Assembly: GCA_900660155.1 (NCBI GenBank)
Contig: CABFPE010000078.1
Location: 1,149,193 to 1,213,192 of the forward strand
Direction: 5' to 3'
Source: Hofstenia miamia
Lineage: Eukaryota; Xenacoelomorpha; Acoela; Hofsteniidae
Length of the DNA stretch: 64,000 bases
The notes under the pieces are model-generated. The model was not told where the DNA came from, ran no database searches, and was given only the letters and a program-made list of their open reading frames with translations. Within the stretch, counting starts at the first letter, position 1; every line of letters starts with the position of its first letter. This document shows, one piece after another, positions 46,024 through 59,125 of the stretch. A program made the position numbers and the translations under genes.

Positions 46024-48671
46024 AGTAAAGGTGCTCGAACACAATGTTGGAAATTTGTTTTCCAATAAAATTTATTTTACAAAATAGCTTTAAGTCTCAA
46101 ATCCTAATAATCAGGTAATAAGGCCTAAGACCTATTGCAGCAACTATTTTGATTTTCATAATTAGACTACACTACAGAACAAGTTCGCACAGGATGAAAA
46201 TGAAAGAGGAGAAATATCGCTATCCAGTGATGCTGACAGATTTTGGATAGATTTATTAGTCTGTCAGTTCCAAGAGTTTAACTCTAGAAATGCTATTACT
46301 CCTTAGATTCTTTTTCATACAGCATTTCAAAATAGAACATTATGTAAAAGAATGAAAGAAAATTACACATGCAAATTCAAATTGATTAGCAGTGTATGTG
46401 GGGGTGCAGATAACTGCTGTTATTTTTATGGAATGCATGCCAAGTAAACAAAATTTTAATGTGAGTCAATTTTGACACATTTGGCAGTTCTAGTATTAAG
46501 TTATTTTAAGGAAGTCATAAAAAATTTAGAATAATTCCTAGGCAGTTCAAGGTTGAATTGCCTGTGCCATTTATTATCACTAGTTCCACTTTTGGAAAGA
46601 ACTCTATTGCTTCTTTTGAGCATCGTGTTTAGAAATGGGCGATATCTCATATTAATATCAGGACAATTTGAGTTTGAAATCAAAATTGGACAGGGAGATT
46701 TTGGTTTTGGGAAACCCTGAGTGCTTTCATCTAACTCTAAAAAGTTAATCATTAATCTTCATTTGATGTATTTTATCAAAAGGGCTGGTCAGACAAATGA
46801 CCCGTACGCACTGTGTGTTTACCTAAAATCTCGTGTTTCGTAAACCATTGTGTAAATAGACGATATTTTATGTGCTTAGTTTCGTGTATTCAATGCAGTA
46901 CACACTGTTCTGTCTATTAAGTTACTACTTAATAGTTTCTAACTATGAAACGAAATTGAATTTAAATAAAAATTTTATTTGTAAAGCAAGATCCCAAGAT
47001 AGTATTTACCCAATTGCAACAATTACATACATTAAAATCTATCAAGTATTTGTTATTTCAGTTTTCCATCGATGTATTATTAAGATTACAGTAAGTGTAG
47101 TTTGGGAATAGCAAATGCAGCCCACACTAGTAATACTAAATATTAGGTCAAACCTATTACGAAAACTTTACCTATGCATTGAAATTCCGACTAAATCAAA
47201 ATTTTCATAGAAATCCAAATTAAGGTATGTCATTTTAGAGGTGGAATGCCTAACTTTCCTAATTTAAAATTCATTATAGGAGTTTATTTTTAAAATTAGC
47301 AAACAAAGAATTTCAAATAAAACGCAAAGTTCAATATAGCGCAAGAATAATGAATGCCTACGACTAATAGAAAGATATAAAAGTCAACCAAAAGTCTGTC
47401 TGTCAATGATTCTATAATTATCATTGAAAAAATAAATATGCATTTTCAATGTCAATACAGTTCTCTAAAAACTTGAAAACCCTTACTTATAATTTGAATC
47501 TACAAGCCCTAGCCCAATCGCTAGGAAATGTTCTCCTATTGTCAATATAGAATTACTTACTTTGTATTGAAAAAAACTCACAGGCAGAAAATTGAAATTC
47601 AGCAAATTAGTGTTAATTAACAAACTTTAAGTTTTCTACCAACTATCAAAATTAATGCTAAATGCAAGCAAATCTTGACTTTTTCTTTTTCATTTGCTTT
47701 AAATATTAGATTTAATTCTCGAAAATTAATAAGAGCCAATCCATTTCTCATTTGGAGAACAATTAACCTAATAAGCATTATCAAAATTACAATATATAGG
47801 TCTATGCTTTTGCTTCCATTAAAGGTATATTTCTTTTCTATCAAAAAATTTTCTATCAATGAGAAATTAGAAAATTAGAAAATTTCTAAAAAGACGGGAA
47901 AAGAAAATAAGTTTAACTTTCAATGAGTTTATGTCAAGTGCTGACTAAGTGTCATTGCACTGAACGACCTTAATGATTTGATAATTCGAGACATCATCTG
48001 CATTCACCTAAATTCATAAATTTGATTATAATAAGAATACCCGCATGATTTGCAACAACAGTGCTTGGTTTCCAAGCATAAAATTATACTTTAATCAAAA
48101 GGCTCTTCTTTGCGATGAACTAGTATCAATTGCATCCTCAAGTTTATCATTTATAATGATTTTCCACTAGCCCCCTTCTTCCTTTGAATTCATCAAATAT
48201 TTAGCCCCCAAATATTTTTCTGGAGAAATAACAAAAAGAATAAAAAACGCAGGAAATTGCTTGTTTCTTGCATTCTTAAAAAGGAAAATATACAATAGAG
48301 ATGATTTAGAACTTTTCTGTAGAGCAGAAATGTTAATAAAATTACATACGCCTCGCTTGTCATTTGTGGTAAAAATTAGATGTCATTACAAAACTATCGG
48401 CAAAGAATCTAAAAAATTAGTATACTTATATATAAAAATGTGGAAAAAAACTGAAAAACCAAAATATATCAACTCATTCTTTACACCATATGCTCTATTC
48501 AAAAAAATATTCATATCTGACGAGCGAATTCTATTTAAACCACAAAAATGACACGATGCAGAACGGATTACATAAAAAACCCTTTTTACAATGCATTAAA
48601 ACTTAATAATGCATATCTATGCGATTCCTATTGGTAAATTACAACTGCAATGACTTGATGTACTTCAATAA

Positions 48672-48678
<7 letters not shown>
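46024..48678. other. No gene seen
   Basis: About 2.65 kb of AT-rich non-coding sequence. A piggyBac-like phrase (GGCAGTTCTAGTATTAAG near 46482) stands alone. ORFs at 46501-46752, 47617-47859 and 48261-48551 have no recognisable motif. Confidence 0.5.

Positions 48679-48736
<58 letters not shown>
48679..48736. repeat. (TA)n microsatellite left of gap
   Basis: Alternating T and A for 58 bases with one AATA interruption. Confidence 0.95.
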
Positions 48737-49005
48737 NNNNNNNNNNNNNNNNNNNNNNNNNNNNNNNNNNNNNNNNNNNNNNNNNNNNNNNNNNNNNNNN
48801 NNNNNNNNNNNNNNNNNNNNNNNNNNNNNNNNNNNNNNNNNNNNNNNNNNNNNNNNNNNNNNNNNNNNNNNNNNNNNNNNNNNNNNNNNNNNNNNNNNNN
48901 NNNNNNNNNNNNNNNNNNNNNNNNNNNNNNNNNNNNNNNNNNNNNNNNNNNNNNNNNNNNNNNNNNNNNNNNNNNNNNNNNNNNNNNNNNNNNNNNNNNN
49001 NNNNN
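48737..49005. other. Assembly gap, 269 N
   Basis: N run inside a (TA)n tract that resumes at 49006-49026. Open frames across it are artefacts. Confidence 1.
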
Positions 49006-49026
49006 ATATATATATATATATATATA
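49006..49026. repeat. (TA)n microsatellite right of gap
   Basis: Continuation of the tract that caused the gap. Confidence 0.95.
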
Positions 49027-51909
49027 AATAGATGAATAATTGTTGTATCACAAGGAACGTATATGGGGTATTTCATACCTTTCCTTACTCAATGAGACAA
49101 TTACTGTGTAATGCTTTATAAGAACGAGTGACATAATAGCTTTAGTGTAAATGTGGAGATTGACATACCCCAAATAGCTTTCAAAACTCAAACAATGTCG
49201 AAGTGCTACTTACACTGGATTTTAAAACTCGCTTGGTCATTTCATGCAAAACTTATCAATTACCCTCATAAAACGCTCTTGCACCATGAGGTTTACAAGA
49301 TCAATTTTCACGTTTTTGATGAATAGCTGATTCAAGATATCATCGTCGAAGAATTTCTCATTAGAGCATAAATAAGTTGAAGTTACCTTACCAATTATAC
49401 TAGCAGTTTGTAAATGCATTTAACTACATTTTTTTATTTCAAAAATGTAGTGTTTTTTTCATTACTGATTGCGCACAGAAATATATTTTGTAAATGTATA
49501 CTTTGCTTAAAATTTTTATTCATTATAATGTTGATTTTGTAAACAATATAACTAATTCATGTAAATGTTGATTTGTAGTTTGGATTTTGTCACACCAAAT
49601 ACAATTCTAAGACTTATTATCAAGTGTTTAGCATTATATATATTTACTATAAAGTATAAAATATTGCATTGACCTTATACCTGCTTTTTATTGAAATGAC
49701 ACATTTTTTCTGTATCAGTAATTTAATAATTACTTTTGTTGATGTGAAGCAAATGTCAATAAATCGTAAGACACATATAATATAATACAACAAATAACAG
49801 AAATTTTTAGTCCACCATAACATCACACTAAACCACACTTGAAAATATATTGAAAAAGCCGAATCACATTCTTAATGTTTTATTGATTGAAGATTGACAA
49901 TAATTAGATTAACCTCTCTTACTTAATATATATGCTGTCGTCTTGAATAAAGGATGCAAATTAATACAGACAACAGGTGCGTTGAATTCTATGGATATAA
50001 AATTGGCGATAAATTAGTATTATGCGGGTATTAAAAAGCTATGCTAGCTATGCCAAAATGGATATGTAATTTTAGCATATATATTTAGAAATTTCCTATT
50101 TTACTAATTCACATTTTCAAAATATTTTAACAAAAAAATGAATGAAAATGCTTTCAAATAGAATTCTAAGTAGAAAGATAGAGGCTGAATAAAGATAATA
50201 TTTTTTAACTAAACTTCGATTTCTTTTCCTGACATCTATAATCAAAATCTGCATAGAATATAAAGCTCACCGATCAGATGTGAAAGTTAATAGTAAAGCA
50301 GCAAAAATTTGCATTTAAACCGTTTTGACTTCTTTTTGCAAAAACAGTGGGACTTCTCAAGGATAGCTGTGGTTGGAATATGTTAGCTATAGTCGTAATC
50401 TTAAAAATTTTTGAAATGTTTATTTGCAACATTCAAAATTTCTTCTTCGATTGGTTTACAGTTGATTAACTTACCTACAAACTGTTCTATTTAAAGGACT
50501 GCAAAGCAGAGGTGGAATCGGTTTCGGGCAAAGGGCCATATGGGAGCAATAGATGTAACTATTTTTTTTCTCCAAATAAACCACCCATGTTTTGTTCAGG
50601 ATCACAGTGGACAAATTAGCTCCAGAGTATGATTTCAAAGTAAAAATGAAGGAAGAGATTATCCATTTTTGCCTGTAAATTCGTAAGATTGTAATTGCTG
50701 AAAGCATTATCAGTTATTACTTTCAACTAAGACAGTAAAATACATCTCAATGTTTACACTTTTTCAATGACAATGAATTTATAATTATTTAATGAAATTC
50801 TTTATTGTGCTATTCTATTTAAATATGTGAAAAGAATGCTATCAATTATAAAAAAATTGTGGTAGCTAGGCTAAATTTCTATTAATTAATCTTTAAATAT
50901 GGTTTCATGAAAATATGCTTAAACATATCAACATAACTTATGAGCATATTTTGAAGAATGAGATTGAAGCTTTGCAGGGAGAATATTTCAATTAACGATA
51001 TAATTTATATTTGAATTATAAATACTAAATATCTGTTTAATTGGATAAGTCCATAACCTATATATGAAACCGGAATTGTGTCAATGTTGATCAATAGTTA
51101 TATATTCAGGTAGTGGCTATTAAAATTCAAGGGAACTTGAGGGTTTAAAAAATTGTCTTATATGATTTATGTATATAAATGAGAATAACTATCTATTTTA
51201 TAAATTAAATGGCTTTTTATGCAAACTGAATTTCACTGATATATTTTGTCAATGCCAATAGGGCGGATTAAGTTTGAAGTTCAAACATTTAAGCCGACTT
51301 TACTCAAATACTTCTTAAAGAAACTCGAAAACTTTAAGTCGCTTTTTAGGAAGAAAATTTTGTTTTCCATAGATGCAATTGTAAATCTAAGCATTTACAC
51401 TTAGTCTTTTGAGAAGTGCAATCAATGAATTGAAAATTATCATTTACTAAATGATTTTTTTTAGAAATTCCCTTGGGTTTGCTTAGAAAAGTAATTAGAC
51501 AAATAACTAAGGTTTCTTCTAAAATTAACCCAATTCATAAATTTAACATGTTGTAGTTAATATATGGTTCGAATTACTTGTAACAAGTTAATGGAACTTT
51601 AATTAGTATACTTTTCGTAATTTCTATAATAAATTAAATGATTTAAGATTTATTAAATATATGATATTGTAGACAAAAGCACAGCTTATGGTAATACAAT
51701 TCTAAAACTATTGGTTAACAGAAGCGCATGTGTTTGAAGTTACTAGCTGTAGTTCGATTCTCCAATAAAATATTAATAATTGAATGTGTAAGCTTATAAT
51801 AATCCAATCAAGAGCAAATTATGATGTGAAGTGTGAATGCAAATTATAAATTCATAAAGGATTACCAGGTATATATTTTCATTTATTCAGACAAACATTT
51901 TATTATATA
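49027..51909. other. No gene; possible tRNA-like scrap at 51715-51765
   Basis: About 2.9 kb of AT-rich non-coding sequence. GAAGCGCATGTG...TAGTTCGATTCTCC near 51721-51762 resembles the anticodon-to-TPC part of a tRNA-derived SINE (B box AGTTCGATTC), but the 5' half and the fold are not convincing. Confidence 0.4.
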
Positions 51910-52454
51910 GCTCAAGTAAAAAAAGGTGGTCACATTATAAACACATTTTTGATAAAACACGAAAGACAAATAGAGGCTTATAAAATATTTTTGAAAATAT
52001 AATTGTCTCAGCTTGTAACCTGGTGACAAAGTTATTAGACAAGTTTGCCATGCAAAGGGTGACATGCAGTTAAACGTCTTGAAACTGAATCCATAACTTC
52101 TGGAGTTATTTGGTGTTCAAGGATGTAACTCTTTAATTCTTTCAGATTTGTGGGATTTTTTCTCGTCAAAATCGTTCAGAATCTGCCACACATTCTCTAT
52201 GGGTACTAGATCTGGGAATTTGGTGGCGATTGCATCACTTGAATATTATAATTGGTAAAAATTTCTTTTGTCGATTTTGAGGTTTGAGGGGTTGCTTCAT
52301 CTTGTTCTAAGATCCTTGAATCGGGATATAGGCAGGTTGCGTATGGTACACATTTCTCGAGTATTTGGCAATGTTTTAATTGTACCAGTGCCATCTAGTA
52401 ACTTTAGATAAAATCCTCAAATTTTAAAAGGTGGCCACTTTTTCTGACTTGAGC
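51910..52454 (-). mobile_element. 545-bp internally deleted Tc1-type element
   Basis: The left end GCTCAAGTAAAAAAAGGTGG and the inverted right end GCTCAAGTCAGAAAAAGTGG match over about 28 bases with a few differences. TA lies outside each (51908-51909, 52455-52456). Inside, on the minus strand, is only the catalytic C-terminal part of a transposase. QDEATPQTSKSTKEIFTNYN holds the second Asp in a slightly altered context. After a frame change PIENVWQILNDFDEK holds the DD34E-type Glu. The N-terminal and first-Asp regions are deleted. It is non-autonomous and unrelated in end sequence to the Tc1 remnant at 27403. Confidence 0.85.
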
Positions 52455-52456
52455 TA

Positions 52457-55400
52457 TATTCAAACAAATGCTAGCTTGTTAACACCTTCAGCTCATATAC
52501 TGTAAGTATATGACAGTTTTTGAAATATGCAGAACTGCGAATCAGCACTTTGAATGATTGTAATAGGTTTCCCTGATGTGATAACGTATGTTTTTAGGAG
52601 ATAAATTTTTGGACGAAGTTCTTAGTATTCATGCAAATTTTAGGCTTTGCTTTAATATCTGAAAATTTCGGTTTATGGCAAATATTTTTTTCGTAGTTAT
52701 GAAAATTTTATTGACGTACTGGTCCATTGCAGTTGTTTACCTTTCCAACATCCAATGTGTGATACTTTCTTAATGCAATATGAAATAAAAGGATGACCAA
52801 AACAAACATAAATTTGCTGATACCACAATCTTTTTTCAAAGAATATGAGCACCTTAGGCAACATGGCCTTCATGTTTGAGGCGACTGTTTTCAATTGGTC
52901 ATTGGGGTATATCACTTTGTCAGGTTTTCAAAATTGATTTTTAGGATAACATTTTGAAAAATAAAAAATTAAGATGGTAAAGTTCATTTTGAAAGCCAAT
53001 TTTTTCAATATTTTAACCGTTTTTTAAAAGCTGGGTCACTTTATGAGTCACTCAATTTGTTGACCATTGCCACGACTCTTTCAAAAATCCTGTCCACGCT
53101 TCTGTATATCAATTTTATTTTCCATGAATTTCGCCTGTAAAAAATTGATTTAAAATTCAAAGTTTAGATAGTTTGCATTGAAATAAGTCCATCAAGTTAT
53201 ATGAACTGCAAAATCATTTCTTTGCGTCATTGATAAAGTAAATGTTCCCTTTGATATTTATCCCAGCGTGTATAAAGTTTAAATTAACTGAAAGATGTTA
53301 CGCAAAGCAATTAAACAAAGCCGTCCAACTATTGCTTTACCATAAATATATTTGAATTACCAGTGATCTTATTATATTTCTTATTTTTTAATAGTGATAT
53401 CAATATACACAGAAACGTATGAGAATATTTTGACAATCAACTCTCTAGCAATAAAGGGTGTATCCTGTCCTATGCGTGAGTCATTTTGATCATATATAAA
53501 TCCTCTACTCATTTAGGTACTCAAGTTTATGTAGAATTGCACTATACGTGTTATTAGAAAAATAACTGTCTATGCAAAATCGGAATGCTCTGTAGGAAAA
53601 TTTGTGGTTTAGCGACTTGTGGAGTTGGGGCTCGTTATGAATTTTTTAACGATATGTAAAAACATAAGTTTAAAAAATTGTAAAAAATACTTGAAAGTAT
53701 CCCTGTAATTTTCTCTACACCAAAGCGGATACATATGAGACTATATTTCACTATAGGAAAAATACATGAATCTGATGTTTTGAAAAGATTATATCATAAG
53801 ATTTTTATAAATCAGAACCCATTTAGCTCTAAACAGTTCTGTGTGCACTTAGAGATAGAAATCGCTTCGTCTACAGTTTCAATCATTTAGTATACTTAGA
53901 AGTTTTGAAATCTTGCGATTTTGATACTTCTATCGATGGACATACTAGGAGACCACACAAACCCCATTGAAGAGCACAGACCGCAAATTCAGACTTTGGG
54001 CAGCCTACTAATTGCTGTAGGTTAAGAGTGCTAAAGAATATTTTTGATTTATAGAAAATTTTGTAATGGTATTTTAGAGAAGCATTTCTCAATATTGGAT
54101 TGTTTTTAGACTAAAAAGGTTTGAATTTTTTAACCTAAGCCTATCTTCTCGAATTTAATGTGATTATCAAGACATAATTAAAGCAAAGAAACTGCTCAAT
54201 CATTTATGTTATTTTTTTGCGAAAGCAACAATCGTCTAAATTTAAATTTAAAATTACATTAACAGATGTTTTGATTATTTATTATTAACAAATTTTGCAC
54301 ATTAAAAATTCAATTTTTCAAAAATTTGGAATAACATCAGCACTCGTTTATTATATTTATACATTGTGTTGTTTATTTTTGGATAATGACAAAAGTAGAA
54401 TACAGTTATAGGTGTACATGTACATTTTCTCATGATGAACATTGATGTATGTTCCAACGTTTTGGCCCCAATGGAAAGCAGGATAATTGAATGTTGAGTG
54501 TGCTTCTGAAATATATATAATTACATTCTTCGGTTCACGTTATGGTTTTTGAAAAATGTGGTGAGCCGTAAGTTTGGATTCGAGTTTGAATCAAAGCTGA
54601 CAATTTGAATGATTTTTGTAATTTATACGTAAAGTGATTATAATTGCGTAGTTGCTAAATTATTGCGAACGAAAGCAATATAGAATAAGTACTTCTTTAA
54701 TGGCTTCCCTTAAAACAATTTCAGATTAAGAAGAGGGGAAATTGATTAATGTGTGAATTGTAATTAGGTCTCAAGACAACATTTAATGGCAGTGATTAAT
54801 TCAAACATCTCTCTATTTATGAAAAACAAATTTTATTTCTCTATGAATTGCTTCGCAATAATTTAATATTTTAAATAGGGAATTCCGAAAACTTAATTTA
54901 AATTATTTCAGTTATACATTAGCTTGATAGTCTAGGTTATGTACATGAATTGGGAGATCCCCCAATCAAACTCTTTCCGTGTAATTGATTTTGAGTCATG
55001 TGTAAACGTTGCACTATTTACACACACTCGAGTTAAAATTTAGCTTCGAAATTTATTTAGCTTGAAATTATTTAGAATTTGATACAATATATATGCCCAA
55101 AGACAAGTTCATATTCTAAGCTGACCCCTAGCGTAGAGATTTCCCCCCATTTCCCCATATTCCACAAGTAGATCTATAATACCATTAAGCTAGGTTGCGG
55201 CTCTTGGTTGTGGTAGTATTGGATAGGAACTTTTAGTCTTGAGTATTTAAATTATTGAATATATTTAGTGTAAAAATTTATCTCCATCAATATAAATTGA
55301 TTTCTATCAACATCAAAACGACGTTTGTTTGAAAAATCAAAAAAAAGAATTTGACGGTCATAAGTATTCTCACGGATTCGAGATTTCGTGGAAAAACGGC

Positions 55401-56079
55401 ATCAAGCTTTTCTTTGTAATTCTCCCCCAGTATTAGTATTAGTTCTATGACATTATCGAGTGCTCAACCTGACTGCAAACAAATAACGGCCCTTGCAGTT
55501 GCATTATAGCTTCATGAAGAAACTGAGAGATACTGTAATGAAATACAATTCTTACATTAAGTTGTAATCCAGCAAGTAAATAAGTTTCAAAATCTTTAAT
55601 ATTTTTTAGTTTTCATTTTCGTGGTGTTGCAGGAACAAATAAAATTTGGTAAAAAAATTTGGAATTCGCGGGTGAAATACGATGGAATATAGAAATATAC
55701 GCTAAGGAAAACTGTGTCCAAATTTGCGTAAAAACATGCTTTATGCTTTAACCATATATATCCTAGCCCTGATGGTTGTGATGTTTGAAGCACGCTTTCT
55801 CAATGATTGAAAATACTTGTTGATTAATTTACTGAAAACGGGACTTAATTATGAAATTATAGTTGTAAAATTTAACTTCTCAGTTATACCAATACAAAAC
55901 TAAATATTGTTATTGATGTAAACTTCATTAATGGTTATTACAGTTTAAATATGTTCCCATTTAATAGCACTGTTGAAGGTTTTGTGGTTGCATCAAAGGC
56001 GAATACAGAGAGGTACGGGCCACCTTTAAAATAAGAAAAAATGATCAACATTGTTAAAAAATACAAAAGATCATTCCTT
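52457..56079. other. No gene seen
   Basis: About 3.6 kb of AT-rich non-coding sequence. ORFs at 52697-52915, 53883-54092 and 55596-55793 have no recognisable motif. Confidence 0.6.
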
Positions 56080-56675
56080 AACCTTATACATTCTGGTGAT
56101 TTTAAAAAAATTTTCATGATCCTATGAAAAGATTTTAAACGCTTATAGCTCAAAAACTATTAATGGTATGTTCAATCTGAAAGCACAACATGATAGAAGA
56201 GAGTCTCCTCTTTTTTTTTCGCTCTAAATTTGGGCGCTGGCCTTCGGTCCGGTGACGTCTGACTTTGCGCACGGCACGCCTCAAAGAGTTTGGAATATCT
56301 TTGCACATATCAGGAAACAGTCAAAATTCTTTGTTGCCTCCAGAGGCTCAAACCCTTTTAAACACATTAACACTACGTATGGAGAAAATTTAAATCACCA
56401 CATGATAGAGGAGAGTCTCTCCTTTCTTTTTCGTTCTAAATCTTTTTCAAAAATTCGAAAATTTCTAAGAAACTTGTTAATCTATTCAACAATCTCTGCC
56501 ACAGCAATAAGTTTTAATGGAAATTTTCAGCATTGCATTAATATATGCTCCCCAATAGACCTACCCATCTCCCAAGTTTTTCAAAATTGGAAATGGGCTT
56601 GGAGAAAATTCTTTGTAAATGTGGATAAACGGTTTGTCCTTTAAAACGGACGTTAGGTTGTTTAAGGTTAATACC
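56080..56675 (+). repeat. Dispersed repeat family D, near-complete copy with internal duplication
   Basis: Full-length partner of 25565-26125 in the same orientation. It carries CACCACATGATAGAGGAGAG at about 56396, a second, slightly altered version of its own CAACATGATAGAAGAGAGTC at about 56185. A segment of about 50 bp has thus been copied downstream within the repeat; the 25565 copy lacks it. The ORF at 56252-56644 is a reading of the repeat and is not conserved as protein between the copies. Confidence 0.9.
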
Positions 56676-56848
56676 GTCAAATTGTGTGAATAGGAACTGT
56701 TCTTTCAGTTCTTTCAAAGATTTAGTATTTGTAAAATGCATTTCATTGAACTGTTACACTATAATGTGTCATATAGATCCTGACACTACATTTTAAAAAA
56801 ATAAAGAATATTTAATTTTTAGAAATTTTTTTAAATCTTAAGAGTGAT

Positions 56849-56873
56849 TATATATATATATATATATATATAG
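56849..56873. repeat. (TA)n microsatellite
   Basis: Alternating T and A for about 25 bases. Confidence 0.95.
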
Positions 56874-57187
56874 TTATAAATATATATTAAACACAGAAAT
56901 CTACCAACATCCTCACAAACTTAAAGAAAATAATTTTGACATCATAATAAGAACAAAGAACACAAAAATAGCATTAGCAATCATACTAAAAAAGAAGATG
57001 ATAATTTTATTTTAAACAAGCAAGTTAATTACATCAAATGAACTTATCTGTTAGCTAATGCATGCATATATGATTTTTTAAACATTTAGTGTAGTATTTT
57101 TGTATTCTGACGATGGCCCACAATTGGTTGAAATGCATCAACAAATCCTTATAGACTGAAATGAATTTATATAGTATAACTCTAAGA
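56874..57187. other. No gene seen
   Basis: AT-rich spacer between two (TA)n tracts. Confidence 0.6.
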
Positions 57188-57205
57188 TATATACATATAT
57201 ATGTA

Positions 57206-57243
<38 letters not shown>
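57188..57243. repeat. (TA)n tract forming the 3' tail of LINE-B
   Basis: About 56 bases of alternating T and A with ACAT interruptions. It directly abuts the AATAAAGTTTATTAT end of the minus-strand LINE-B, as a 3' terminal microsatellite. Confidence 0.8.
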
Positions 57244-58226
57244 ATAAACTTTATTTCCAATAAGGAATACAAATTTAAAGAACATAAATATAAATTGTAT
57301 ATGTATGTACAATAAATTCGGTTCTTTAGTAAAATGACACCGTGATTCTGCATGACAAATTTGGCAGGGACATAATAGATGATATGAGCAAGAATCTTCC
57401 ACTTTATAAAAGGAAACACATGGATTCTAAAACAGCTTTTTCAAATGCTGTTTAACAGCATTAGGCTTGTTAAATAGACATATATCACTCTGAAAATGGT
57501 TATAATTCGTCAGCTTTACCACTCTATGAAAGTAGTTGCTTTTTGTTTTTTATTAAAGGTAGGCTTTAAAGGGAAAAGTAGTGATGAAGAAGATCTTAAT
57601 TCAATTCGACTTTGATTGTATAATGATATGTAAGAAAGATACTTCCATTAAGCAATTTGTTAAAAAAGATTTAGTCTAACATTTCAAAATATAAAGAAAT
57701 AGGTAGTAAACGTAGAATTTTACATGTATGTAACCTTCAATAGAATTAATACATTTGGTTCACCTTTTTCGAAACTTCTCACGTTTTTTTCATATCTATT
57801 ACTGAGGCATACCAAACTGGTCATGCATAAGTTATCATAGAGAGAATCATAGTTTTGTATAGTTGAAGCTAGATTTTAGTGGTGAATTAAATGGAACCGT
57901 TCGTTTAATATACGTAAAAGTGCGATGACCAGAAGTTAGTTTATGAGAAATATGATTGCACCAAGAGAGAGACTGGGAAATATGCAAACCTAGATCTTTA
58001 ACTTCGATGGAATTAGTAAGAGCCTTGTTGAGATAGTGTGAGTTAAATGTGATACCTTCGCAGATTGCATTGCCAAAAACTTAAATTTGTTATTATTAAA
58101 TTGAATTTCGTTAGCATTAGCCCAGTTGAGGAGGCAAGATAAGTCTAATTGGAGATCAGCAATGGAGCTACTAACTAGCTTTGTATCATCTGCAAACAAA
58201 AATGGTATGGTTTGAATAAGAACCAT
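57244..58226 (-). mobile_element. Non-LTR retrotransposon LINE-B, 5'-truncated
   Basis: On the minus strand the readable protein begins at FLFADDTKLVSSSIADLQLD, with the FADD catalytic box of reverse transcriptase. It continues with LSCLLNWANANEIQFNNNKF and, in another frame, IEVKDLGLHISQSLSWCNHI, then ITYA.PVWYASVID and LRLLPISLYFEMLD. This is the RT-thumb and tail order of CR1/Jockey-type elements. It has several stops and frame changes. The 3' end carries AATAAAGTTTATTAT and then the TA tail. 5' truncation inside the RT at about 58226 is typical of target-primed insertion. It is dead. Confidence 0.85.
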
Positions 58227-59080
58227 ATGGTATGGTCATAATAAGAACCATAATTCATTGTAAAATGCCTAATGTCGCTATGACAAAGAATTATGTTTTT
58301 AGACGTTGGACGATCACTTCTAGCTGTTTCAAAAAGTCAAGAGTTTGGGAACAATGCTTCTGTTATAGAAGCGTCAAGCCCAGGTTCCTGTCAAATAAAC
58401 AATTTCACAGTTATGAGAAATTACGTATGAAAGGAGACTAAGACGTCGATCTAAGCTTATTATACTCGGACAATTAGTATACAGAAAATTTAAAGATAGT
58501 CACTTACTTGAGGAAGCAATATTTACTTCAATGTTGTCTTGGTAAAGTTTTAAATTCTGTTTCGAAGTCGCTATGTATCGATTCCTCCAGTTATATAAGT
58601 TTATAAAGTTTCTTGATAATCATTTTTTCTAGTTCACGATCTGATAAGCTTAGATCAGCCTTTATGAATATTTTCTGATTATAGTCTTTAAGTTTGTAAG
58701 CTTGGGTTTAAAAACTTTGCAGAAACTTCAATTTACATTAAAATCTTTGAAGAAATTGCACATCTTTAAAGAAAAGTAATTTTTTACTTCAAGATCTTGA
58801 AGAATATGCAATTCTTGTATAAAATTAAAGAAATTACAGATCTTTAAAGAATATACATTTTTATCTTAAAAGAAATAAATTTCCTGTTAAAAATCAAAGA
58901 AATTGCAGATCATTGTTTGTTGAATGGTTAATAGCTTTTAGTAGCATATGCTTCTAGGTTTGACTTAGCAATATAAAGTTTATTTATTGTATTAAGACCT
59001 CATAGCATCATTTAATGTATGAAATCCCTAGTTGAAGTGGTATACATTGCTTGGAAAGCATAATATAATTGCTTGCATTG
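58227..59080. other. No gene; AATAAGAACCATA duplicated at 58215 and 58240
   Basis: AT-rich non-coding sequence after the LINE-B truncation point. AATAAGAACCATA occurs twice about 27 bases apart around the truncation point, a small local duplication. From 58700 to 58910 there are repeated near-copies of a TTAAAGAAATTGCAGATCTTT-like phrase, roughly every 45-60 bases (a very decayed tandem array). Confidence 0.5.
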
Positions 59081-59125
59081 ATAATAATAATAATAATATT
59101 AATAATAATAATAATAATAATAATA
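59081..59125. repeat. (AAT)n microsatellite
   Basis: Trinucleotide ATA repeats for about 45 bases, one interruption (TATTAA). It borders the LINE-C fragment. Confidence 0.95.

Noticed and set aside
46440-46760. Possible piggyBac terminus (GGCAGTTCTAGTATTAAG near a TTAA)
   Set aside because: No second end, no transposase remnant and TTAA is common in AT-rich DNA.
48619-49076. Open frames of about 130-145 codons around 48737-49005
   Set aside because: N run plus (TA)n translated as alternating Ile and Tyr; an artefact.
51715-51765. tRNA gene
   Set aside because: A B-box-like AGTTCGATTC is present but the 5' half does not pair and no acceptor stem is visible.
57055-57419. Minus-strand ORFs of 93-115 codons
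   Set aside because: They translate the LINE-B 3' UTR and its (TA)n tail (alternating Tyr and Ile).
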